Source of the DNA: an uncultured Desulfobacterales bacterium
Lineage (GTDB): Bacteria; Desulfobacterota; Desulfobacteria; Desulfobacterales; JAFDCJ01
DNA length: 6,598 bases
Direction: 5' to 3'
Assembly: GCA_945787595.1 (NCBI GenBank)
Contig: CALZJV010000564.1
Coordinates: forward strand, 1 to 6,598
Shown here: piece after piece, positions 1 through 6,050 of the stretch
Position numbering within the stretch: the stretch's first letter is position 1
How the letters are laid out: every line of letters starts with the position of its first letter
Position numbers and translations under genes: made by a program
The notes under the pieces: model-generated
What the model was told of the DNA's origin: nothing
Databases searched by the model: none
The model's input: only the letters and a program-made list of their open reading frames with translations

Positions 1-1
1 A

Positions 2-514
2 AAAAATCCTGTATTTCACAGCCTTTTGTCCGGGCAAGAGGTTTGGAATGCGGTGGGATTTACAGCTGAGGCCAAGATATTCAACATCGTTAAACAGAAA
101 ATTCCCCAACTTAAAGCAGTGTATTTGGACCACGGGGGATGCGGATTTTACGGAGTTGTGATCCAGCTGAATAAGGATCAGGCTGGAATCGGAAAGGAGG
201 CGATTAAAGAAACTTTCAAGGCCTTCGAACCGCTCCAAAGGGTAGTGGTTGTGGATAAAGATGTCAACCTGTATGATCCTAATGAGGTGAACTGGGCCAT
301 CACGACCCGTTTCAATCCCGATCGGGACCTGACAATATTACCGGATCAGATTGGTCATATTCTTAATCCGATGGTCAAAATAAATCCGGACGGCAAAGGC
401 GGGACCGTAACAAAAATGGGTATCGATGCAACTGCTCCCTACCCGATGACCAGCAATTTCAGGCGAGTCAGTTTCATGAACGTGAACTTGAAAAATTATA
501 AAATCGCTGAATAG
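2..514 (+). CDS. UbiD-family decarboxylase, C-terminal part (5' end outside window)
   Basis: The frame is open from the first bases of the window to a TAG at 512-514, giving about 170 residues; the TTG at 26 is an internal Leu codon, not a start, because homology-like sequence runs through it. The protein matches the C-terminal domain of UbiD-type (de)carboxylases: a segment like A.GxxxEAxxxxxVxxxxPxxKAVxLxxGGCG (about 50-145), the hallmark VVVVDKDVNLYDPNEVNWAI (242-301) followed by TRFNPDRDL, and KMGIDAT (413-433) near the end. The family decarboxylates aromatic or alpha,beta-unsaturated acids using prenylated FMN made by a UbiX partner. The active-site and cofactor residues of the N-terminal and central domains lie outside the window, so activity and substrate cannot be judged. 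It converges on the TRAP cluster (166 bp between the two stops), so it is not co-transcribed with it. Family assignment is secure; the specific reaction is unknown. Confidence 0.9.
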   Translation, partial: KNPVFHSLLSGQEVWNAVGFTAEAKIFNIVKQKIPQLKAVYLDHGGCGFYGVVIQLNKDQAGIGKEAIKETFKAFEPLQRVVVVDKDVNLYDPNEVNWAITTRFNPDRDLTILPDQIGHILNPMVKINPDGKGGTVTKMGIDATAPYPMTSNFRRVSFMNVNLKNYKIAE

Positions 515-606
515 TGACTTAACCCGAAAATTATCTTTTTCTATTGTATGATGTCTTTCTCAGCGTTCTCGGCTAGCTCTGCGGCGAATTATTACAGGTT
601 AAGTTA
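515..606. repeat. Inverted repeat between convergent genes
   Basis: ACTTAACC at 517-524 is perfectly complementary to GGTTAAGT at 597-604. On the plus strand the pairing extends to 515-516/605-606 with one G-U. The arms enclose about 72 nt. A second imperfect stem follows, AGGGAGAT (611-618) with ATTTCCCT (644-651), 8 bp including one G-U. Neither stem is followed by a clear T-run on either strand, so I do not call a standard intrinsic terminator, although the location between two convergent stops is where bidirectional termination is expected. It could also be a small palindromic element or chance. Confidence 0.35.
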
Positions 607-680
607 GCAAAGGGAGATCAAAATTTCGATTCCATTAGTGGTAATTTCCCTAACCATCTAAAGTTTATAGTCCGGTCAAC

Positions 681-1982
681 TTACATCAATGATCTTGGAA
701 GGTAAAGCGCCACTTGCGGGTAAATGATGAGCAGCACTAGGCATATGACGTATGCGATGAGAAATATGGAAACCCCTTTGAAGATCGTCCCGATAGGAAT
801 GTCCGGCGAAAGTCCGCTCACGATATACACGTTCACTCCGACCGGCGGAGTTACGGCGCCCATCGTGGTAACCAAAGTTATAACCACCGTGTACCAAACC
901 GGATCAAATCCCAGGGCTTTGGCAAGCGGGTAGAAAATAGGGATGGTCACCACCAGGAAGCCCAGGGCATCCATGAGGCAGCCGCCCACAAGATATATCA
1001 GCAGCACGACAAATAGAATCACTTCGCGCGGGACGTTAAGCGCCGAGGCCCAATCTGCCAGCTCAAAAGGCAGACGGGTCACTGTCAGGAACCTGCCGAA
1101 AATTACTGCTCCCGTGATCAACAAGACGACCATTGACGATATCCTGATTGTCTCTGAAATTGACTTGATGAATTCTTTTGTCGAAAGCTTTCTGCGCGCC
1201 AACCCGATCACAAGCGCCCCAAAGGTTCCTGCCGCCCCCGCTTCGGTAGGCGTAAACCATCCGGCGTAGAGTCCGCCTAATACCAGCAGGAACAGAATCA
1301 TCGCTTCGATGGCCCCTGTCAAAGAAACCAGTTTCTCCCGCATGGTAGTCCTGGGCCCCGGCGGGCCCAGGCTGGGATTTCGCAGGCACAACAAAACAAC
1401 TGTCATGAGAAATAGAGCTGTGAGAATGATTCCCGGTACAATGCTGGCCATGAACAACTGGGTGATCGATTGCTCGGTCTGTACTGCAATGATGATGAGA
1501 ACAACGCTTGGTGGAATGACAACGCCCAGGGTCCCTCCAATGGCCACACTCCCTGTGCTCAATGCCCGGTCATAGTTATAGCGTTTCATCTCAGGCAGGG
1601 CAATGGTACCCATGGTTGCCGAAGTTGCAGAATTGGAACCGCAAATTGCCGCGAATCCCGCGCTGGAAAGGATGGTCGTCCCGGCCAACCCGCCCGGCAG
1701 TCTTCCCACCCATTTGTAAGCTGCAATGTAAAGTCTTTCTGTGATGCCGGAGTGATAGGCCAACTGCCCCATGAAAACAAACAGCGGGATGACGCTCAGC
1801 CCGTAAGAAGAAAGCTGCCCCCACACATTTGTGGCCAGCATATATAAGGCAGCCTCGCTGGAGATCATGTAGGCGTTACCCAAAAAACCGGCCAGAATCA
1901 TGGCAAAAGACACCGGCATTCTAAGTGCCATTAGCACGAATAGAAGAATCAGGCCCAGGACGGCAACAGTGTCAGGACTCAT
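681..1982 (-). CDS. dctM: TRAP transporter large permease subunit DctM
   Basis: 433 residues, the usual length for DctM. This is the large membrane subunit of a tripartite ATP-independent periplasmic transporter and forms the ion-coupled translocation path for organic anions handed over by the DctP-type binding protein. Hydrophobic segments fill most of the chain, consistent with 11-12 membrane helices plus re-entrant loops. Family motifs are present: GSNSATSATMG (115-125), VVIPPS (154-159), GLYAGWFTPTEAGAAGTFGA (237-256) and MGAVTPPVGVN (374-384); the two TP/PP-containing segments correspond to the helical-hairpin regions that shape the transport site in this superfamily. The ATG at 1982 has a strong SD (AAAGGAGA, 5-6 nt upstream). 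It follows dctQ by 33 nt and is the last gene of the cluster. Substrate cannot be inferred from this subunit. Confidence 0.96.
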   Translation of the reverse strand: MSPDTVAVLGLILLFVLMALRMPVSFAMILAGFLGNAYMISSEAALYMLATNVWGQLSSYGLSVIPLFVFMGQLAYHSGITERLYIAAYKWVGRLPGGLAGTTILSSAGFAAICGSNSATSATMGTIALPEMKRYNYDRALSTGSVAIGGTLGVVIPPSVVLIIIAVQTEQSITQLFMASIVPGIILTALFLMTVVLLCLRNPSLGPPGPRTTMREKLVSLTGAIEAMILFLLVLGGLYAGWFTPTEAGAAGTFGALVIGLARRKLSTKEFIKSISETIRISSMVVLLITGAVIFGRFLTVTRLPFELADWASALNVPREVILFVVLLIYLVGGCLMDALGFLVVTIPIFYPLAKALGFDPVWYTVVITLVTTMGAVTPPVGVNVYIVSGLSPDIPIGTIFKGVSIFLIAYVICLVLLIIYPQVALYLPRSLM

Positions 1983-2015
1983 CTGTCTCCTTTCAATTGG
2001 TAATAATAGAATCGG

Positions 2016-2516
2016 CTAGCCTTCACCGGCACTTCCGCTAAAAACCTGGATACAGGATTTCAAGAAATCAACGATTAGTGCCAGCGTCAGTCCGGCGCAA
2101 CCCAGAGAGACCAGATAAACCCAGGGATAGACGATGACTTTCATGGTTTCGGACAGCGACCCCGTCTCCCGCAGAACACCGGCATGGCGAAATACATTCC
2201 ATGTCACGATCACAAATAACACCGTCGAAGCCAGATACACCAGCACGCTCACCATCACCTGCAACAGTGGACCGAGTCTGCGGGTAAAAAGGTCGATCGA
2301 GACGTGTCCCTGATGGATCTGGGTGTAGCCCAGGGCAAAGGCTGTTGTCACCGCTGAAAGCCAGCCGATGGTTTCAACGGTTCCAGCCATGGGTTTGCCG
2401 AACATGCGAGACACCATCTCCCCGACCGTCACCAATACCATGGCGACCAGGGAAACTCCCGCCACACAGGCAAGTCCCCTGTTCAGAATCGAGATAAAGC
2501 GGTTAAATAAGTTCAC
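2016..2516 (-). CDS. dctQ: TRAP transporter small permease subunit DctQ (GTG start)
   Basis: 166 residues, typical of the small four-helix DctQ subunit that pairs with DctM in the inner membrane. Predicted helices lie at about 15-37, 48-66, 86-107 and 127-151; GHVSIDLFTRRLG (70-82) between helices 2 and 3 is the family's characteristic H-V-x-(V/I)-D-L segment. The start is GTG at 2516: an in-frame TGA lies at 2525-2523, so nothing longer is possible, and a GGGTGAT Shine-Dalgarno sits 5 nt upstream. Starting at a later ATG would remove part of the first helix. It lies between dctP (164 nt upstream) and dctM (33 nt downstream), the canonical P-Q-M order. Confidence 0.93.
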   Translation of the reverse strand: MNLFNRFISILNRGLACVAGVSLVAMVLVTVGEMVSRMFGKPMAGTVETIGWLSAVTTAFALGYTQIHQGHVSIDLFTRRLGPLLQVMVSVLVYLASTVLFVIVTWNVFRHAGVLRETGSLSETMKVIVYPWVYLVSLGCAGLTLALIVDFLKSCIQVFSGSAGEG

Positions 2517-2521
2517 AATAT

Positions 2522-2528
2522 ATCACCC
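2522..2528 (-). promoter_or_regulatory. Shine-Dalgarno for the GTG start of dctQ
   Basis: On the minus strand GGGTGAT is followed by a 5-nt spacer and the GTG at 2516. It matches the GGTGAT half of the anti-Shine-Dalgarno complement rather than the AAAGGAG form used by dctP and dctM in the same cluster. Together with the in-frame stop overlapping it (2525-2523), it fixes the start of dctQ. Confidence 0.7.
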
Positions 2529-2568
2529 GAAATTCCATTATTCCATTGGTTATCTAACAGCAAACTCT

Positions 2569-2630
2569 ACCCCTCGGGGGTGAAAACAAAGCCTGGTTCT
2601 CCCTCCGGGCTGCAGGCCCAACCCTCCGGG
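2569..2630 (-). repeat. GC-rich hairpins and direct repeat in the dctP-dctQ gap
   Basis: The 164-nt gap between dctP and dctQ contains a compact G/C-rich patch unlike the AT-richer sequence just before dctQ. ACCCC (2569-2573) pairs with GGGGT (2577-2581) around a 3-nt loop. GGGC (2607-2610) pairs with GCCC (2616-2619) around a 5-nt loop, and this second hairpin lies between two copies of CCCTCCGGG (2601-2609 and 2622-2630). No T-run follows on the transcribed strand, so it is not a full intrinsic terminator. In TRAP operons the binding protein is usually needed in excess over the permease, so these structures could stabilise the 3' end of a dctP message or lower readthrough into dctQM. That role is inference; a REP-like repeat is the alternative. 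Confidence 0.45.
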
Positions 2631-2680
2631 GCGTAGTCCCTTACAGGACGGGGTCGGGGCGGAAGCTGGGCCAGGATTCT

Positions 2681-3727
2681 TTACTTATATTCCCGGGCGT
2701 ACTTGTCTCTAATCTGTTTTAGACGCTCCAGAAATTTATCAGCGGGCAGCCCTTTTGCAGCCATCTCGGTTTGCCAGGATGCCACCATCGGCGCCAGCAA
2801 GGCGTCCCATTTGGCCTTTTCGGCGGCTGAGAGCTTATGGATTTGAAGGTTGTAATTCTTCTGCGACCAGGCGAGGGCCTCACCCACGTTCTGTTTGTCA
2901 TGGTACTGTCCCGTCCAGATGGCCATCTCGCGGGCAAGGTCATCGATGACCTTTTTCACCTTGTCGGGCAGGCGGTCCCATTTTTTCTTGTCCATCACCG
3001 CGGCAAAGGTGACCACCACGGTGGGATATTCCGTCACGTTGTGCAACATTTCGGCGAGTTTAAAATCTTTCAACACCTCGCGGGATGTCATGGTTCCGTC
3101 GATGACCCCGGTCTGGACCGATTCCGGAACCTGGGGCATTGGCATCCCGACGGGAGCCGCGCCCAGGGCTTTCAAAACAGGCACCCCCGTGCCTGCCGCA
3201 CGCAGTTTCATCCCTTTCAAATCCTGAAGGTTTTTAACTGCATCCCTGGATTGAATATGCCCGGGCTCGGTCGTGAACATGGTGATGATTTTAAATTTTT
3301 CGTATTCGGCCGGCTTAAATTCCATCATCAGATCCAACAGGGTCAGACCTGCCACCGTGGCGTTGGGGAAGTTGACCGGCAGGGCGACCCCTGAGGTGAG
3401 AGGGAAACGGCCCGGGTCGTAGGAGGGGGAACCCAGACCGATGTCGGCTACGCCGCTCAATACTCCGTCATACATATCCCTGGCTCCCAGGAGGGTACTC
3501 CCTGGAAATGTCTGGACTTTTACCATGCCATTCGTGCGTTTTTCGATCTCTTCGGCCCACTTCGCCATCTGCTTGCCGGGAAATGTGCGCGCCGGGGCAA
3601 AAAAAGCATAGGTGAGTTTTATCGGTTTGTCCTTGGCTTGAGCCGGCGACGAAAAGCCGCCGCTGCACACAAAGGATACAGCGACCCATAACATTACAAT
3701 AAGCGGTATCTGGCGGTTGACTCTCAT
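2681..3727 (-). CDS. dctP: TRAP transporter periplasmic solute-binding protein, DctP family
   Basis: 348 residues, within the usual DctP-family range. A Sec signal peptide is clear: basic start (MRVNR), hydrophobic core at about 7-20 and a cleavage site after AQA (residues 29-31). The mature protein begins with beta-strand sequence KLTYAFFAPARTFPGKQMAKWAEEI, followed by the family's WAEEIEKRTNGMVKVQTFPGSTLLGARDM (57-85) and G-V-A-D-I-G (92-97). In LKGMKLRAAGTG, Arg176 occupies the position of the conserved arginine that forms a salt bridge to the substrate carboxylate in DctP proteins, so an organic carboxylate is the likely ligand. The C-terminus (KFLERLKQIRDKYAREYK) is a typical long helix. 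The ATG at 3727 overlaps the stop of the upstream dehydrogenase gene as ATGA and has its own strong SD (AAAGGAGA). The protein should deliver solute to DctQ/DctM encoded next. Confidence 0.96.
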   Translation of the reverse strand: MRVNRQIPLIVMLWVAVSFVCSGGFSSPAQAKDKPIKLTYAFFAPARTFPGKQMAKWAEEIEKRTNGMVKVQTFPGSTLLGARDMYDGVLSGVADIGLGSPSYDPGRFPLTSGVALPVNFPNATVAGLTLLDLMMEFKPAEYEKFKIITMFTTEPGHIQSRDAVKNLQDLKGMKLRAAGTGVPVLKALGAAPVGMPMPQVPESVQTGVIDGTMTSREVLKDFKLAEMLHNVTEYPTVVVTFAAVMDKKKWDRLPDKVKKVIDDLAREMAIWTGQYHDKQNVGEALAWSQKNYNLQIHKLSAAEKAKWDALLAPMVASWQTEMAAKGLPADKFLERLKQIRDKYAREYK

Positions 3728-3739
3728 GGTTTCTCCTTT
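3724..3739 (-). promoter_or_regulatory. ATGA stop/start overlap with internal SD (dehydrogenase-dctP coupling)
   Basis: The TGA of the 3HCDH-like gene (3726-3724) and the ATG of dctP (3727-3725) share four bases. The SD for dctP, AAAGGAGA at 3739-3732, lies inside the last codons of the dehydrogenase gene. This is a standard arrangement for translational coupling and ties synthesis of a cytoplasmic enzyme to that of the periplasmic binding protein. Confidence 0.8.
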
Positions 3740-4713
3740 CTTTTTGCTGGGGTAGCATCAATTCCCGGTGGCGCTCCAACGGCAATGCCACCGGCGAAGT
3801 TTAGATATTTGGATCGCTGATACAAATGCAACAGTTCGGCGAATCCCATGTATTTTTCGTTAAACAGCTTACGGGTGTCGACGTCTTTGTAATCATAGAA
3901 TCCCTTGCCCGTTCTGGGTCCCATCTCTTCCCTGGCCATCTTCTCTCTGACCAGTTGGGGAGGCTTGAATTGATCTCCCCCCAGCTTGTTATGAAGATAT
4001 TCACCGGCATGAAAGAGGATGTCGACACCGCCCAGGTCCACGAACTCGATAAGGCCCATAACACCCAGACGGAATCCAAATCCAGCCTTGATGGCTGTAT
4101 CGATTTCCTGCGCCGTTGTCACCCCTTCTTCCAGGATGCGAATCGCCTCGTTCATAGCCGCCGCCTGAATTCTCGGGACAATGAAGCCGGGGCTCGTTTT
4201 CATTTTCACCGGTATTTTTCCGATGCTGCGAACCACCAGGGGGATAAGGAATGCCGGGTTGAGCCAGTGGGCGGATACCACATTTCCGGGTCTGGTGCAC
4301 ACATCCCAAAAAACATTGAGATGAAACGTCGAAGTCGCGGAGGCGACCACGGTGTCTTTATCCATCAGGGGGCCAATAGCCCGGTAAAAGTCCTGTTTTA
4401 TGGTCACTTTCTCCGGAAGCGCTTCGAACACGAAGGAACACCCGGCGATTGTCTGCTCCAGTGCGGGTGAGACGCCCAGGGCTGCGCCAAGTGTTGCGGC
4501 ATCACCACGGAGCATTTCGAGCCCGGCTAAAAGTTCCAGGTTCGCTTTGACTTCTTCACGCGCGCAGTCCAAAGCCTCGGTCTCCTTGTCGGGTTGCCGC
4601 TTTTTCGTGTCGATGAGCGTAACCGTATACCCCTGGTTTGCCATCAGCACCGCAGTTGCGATACCGATACCCATCCTGCCCGGTCCGACGATGGCTATCG
4701 ACGCTGCTGTCAT
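3724..4713 (-). CDS. 3-hydroxyacyl-CoA dehydrogenase-family protein with internal deletion
   Basis: 329 residues. The N-terminal Rossmann domain starts with IAIVGPGRMGIG (6-17) and has Asp35 at the end of the second strand (TLIDTKK), which favours NAD(H). EALPEK (97-102), SATSTF (125-130) and the catalytic-His segment SAHWLNPAFLIPLV (147-160, His149) follow the family order. The helical 3HCDH C-terminal domain runs from PGFIVPR (175-181) to GKGFYDY (269-275). Oddities: between LIPLV and IGKIPV only three residues remain where homologues have about 22, so the Glu normally 12 residues after the His is absent; the usual Asn of PGF(I/V)xNR is Pro180; and about 54 residues of unassigned tail follow GKGFYDY. 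Known relatives oxidise 3-hydroxyacyl-CoA, L-gulonate or L-carnitine; the substrate here is unknown. The ATG at 4713 has SD AGAGGTGA, lies 70 nt after the opine-dehydrogenase-like gene and overlaps dctP. Confidence 0.85.
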   Translation of the reverse strand: MTAASIAIVGPGRMGIGIATAVLMANQGYTVTLIDTKKRQPDKETEALDCAREEVKANLELLAGLEMLRGDAATLGAALGVSPALEQTIAGCSFVFEALPEKVTIKQDFYRAIGPLMDKDTVVASATSTFHLNVFWDVCTRPGNVVSAHWLNPAFLIPLVVRSIGKIPVKMKTSPGFIVPRIQAAAMNEAIRILEEGVTTAQEIDTAIKAGFGFRLGVMGLIEFVDLGGVDILFHAGEYLHNKLGGDQFKPPQLVREKMAREEMGPRTGKGFYDYKDVDTRKLFNEKYMGFAELLHLYQRSKYLNFAGGIAVGAPPGIDATPAKRKEKP

Positions 4714-4783
4714 GCTTTCACCTCTAGTTTTATGTTCACTTAGTTAGTTTCCATCCATAAATGGTCTTATAAGTACTATCCGG

Positions 4784-5881
4784 CTACTCACCGTATCCTT
4801 TCCACAATAGCGTTGTCAGCTCGTCCAATGACAGATCGCCCACCCCTAAACTTTGAAGGGTTCTCCCCGTTGTCCTGAAATGCTCCCCGGAAATGTTACC
4901 GATGAGGGTCAACAATGAATCGGCTATGCATGTCTCCATCCGGCACAAATCGCCGATGGAGGCCATGAGCACGAGATTGCATTTAACGTCCTCCACGATG
5001 TAACGGTGGTCGAAACTCAAACTTTCCCGCCATTTTTCACTTTTGACGAGATTGATGTGGGCCTTTCGTCCGTACATCCACTCGGTATCACCGGCTGAAT
5101 TGTAGTGATCTTTAAACGGATAATGGTGAGAGTGGTACCCCAGTGCCTTCCTCAATTCGATACGCTCTGCGTCATGGGCGAGAATGAGTTTTTTCACTGA
5201 TGGGGTTGTCCCCTCGTTATGAATATCCCAGGTTGAGAAGTGTTCGATCGCGCCGGTATTGAGAAGAAACAGGACCGAGTGGATGATCGGACCGACGTTT
5301 AGCAGTGCCACGGAGAGGGAATTCTCGACGGTATGGGCAGCCGGATATAGTTGCTTTACACGTTCAAAAACCTTGTCGGTGTTGCACGCCGGGAATACCC
5401 CCACCGGCAGATGTGCCGCCAGGCCGCTCACCTGAACTTTCGCGGGTTGCACCTTGCGGGTGAGATACGGCAAAGTCCCCGGTTCTACATAGCTAAGGTC
5501 TATCCGTCTGCCCTCGTCGCGGATGGCTTTTTCAAAGACTAGGGGGCCGAGAGATCCTGGCGAAAGGAACAATACCTGACCATTTTCCAACCAAGGTGCC
5601 AAAGCCGATGTTCGTTTGGCCTGGGAGGGGGCCGGATCAGTGCATAATATCACATCGGCTCCTCGTACGACGGCGCTTAGATCATCCGATATGAGTTCAA
5701 GTTGAGCCTCTCCGGTTCTGCCCAATCCCTCCAGGATGATCTTCCCGCTGCGATACAGCTCGGCGTGCTTCTGCCTTGCACCAGGACACATTCTGACCTT
5801 GTGCCCCGCCAGCGCGAAATCTCCCGCCATGGTGTACGAGCCGTTGCCGCCTCCGACTACGGCCAGGTTCAATACACTCAT
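4784..5881 (-). CDS. NAD/NADP octopine/nopaline (opine) dehydrogenase-family protein
   Basis: 365 residues, full length for the family. These enzymes interconvert an N-(carboxyalkyl) amino acid (opine) with an amino acid plus a 2-oxo acid, using NAD(P)H. The Rossmann fingerprint is LAVVGGGNGSYTMAGDFALAGHKV (6-29). The C-terminal helical catalytic domain begins around residue 185: NVGPIIHSV carries His201 and RYIVEDV carries Asp298, matching in place and spacing the catalytic His-Asp pair known from N-(1-D-carboxyethyl)-L-norvaline dehydrogenase. FLSPGSLG (105-112) and VEPGTLPYL (132-140) fit the family's nucleotide-domain segments. The second strand ends in VRMCPGAR without an obvious acidic residue, which may permit NADP(H). 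It is the first gene of the minus-strand cluster; the ATG at 5881 has an AAAGGGG SD about 7 nt upstream. Which opine, or whether it is an opine at all, cannot be told; many bacterial members are uncharacterised. Confidence 0.88.
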   Translation of the reverse strand: MSVLNLAVVGGGNGSYTMAGDFALAGHKVRMCPGARQKHAELYRSGKIILEGLGRTGEAQLELISDDLSAVVRGADVILCTDPAPSQAKRTSALAPWLENGQVLFLSPGSLGPLVFEKAIRDEGRRIDLSYVEPGTLPYLTRKVQPAKVQVSGLAAHLPVGVFPACNTDKVFERVKQLYPAAHTVENSLSVALLNVGPIIHSVLFLLNTGAIEHFSTWDIHNEGTTPSVKKLILAHDAERIELRKALGYHSHHYPFKDHYNSAGDTEWMYGRKAHINLVKSEKWRESLSFDHRYIVEDVKCNLVLMASIGDLCRMETCIADSLLTLIGNISGEHFRTTGRTLQSLGVGDLSLDELTTLLWKGYGE

Positions 5882-6005
5882 ATGGAGCCCCTTTCACATT
5901 TAGATTGAGGTTGGTTAGATCCTGGAACGAATGGTAAATGAACAATTACAGCATCAATGGCAAGCAAGCAACATGTTTTTACCTGAATTTTGCACGAGCC
6001 GGAGG

Positions 6006-6038
6006 TTGTCATATGTAAGAGGAGCCCCATAGTATAAT
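6006..6038 (+). promoter_or_regulatory. Possible rightward promoter before the structured element
   Basis: TATAAT at 6033-6038 is a perfect -10 hexamer on the plus strand, placing a transcription start near 6045, just before the structured element. The only -35-like hexamer, TTGTCA at 6006-6011, is 21 nt away, longer than the preferred 16-18 nt, so the promoter may be weak, activator-dependent or a chance match in AT-rich DNA. Confidence 0.3.
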
Positions 6039-6050
6039 AAAATTAGATGC

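Noticed and set aside
26..28. TTG as the start codon of the UbiD-family gene
   Set aside because: The frame stays open to the window edge and the protein starts in the middle of the family's C-terminal region; UbiD proteins are far longer, so the gene is cut by the window.
2837..3394. Plus-strand open frame (about 185 codons) antisense to dctP
   Set aside because: It lies entirely within a well-supported dctP gene; its composition (many His, Gly and Phe) is typical of an antisense shadow, and no domain is visible.
3826..4470. Long plus-strand open frame (about 214 codons) antisense to the 3HCDH-like gene
   Set aside because: The minus strand has clear Rossmann and 3HCDH motifs, an SD and correct operon spacing. 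The plus-strand frame has no recognisable domain and is a shadow of the codon structure.
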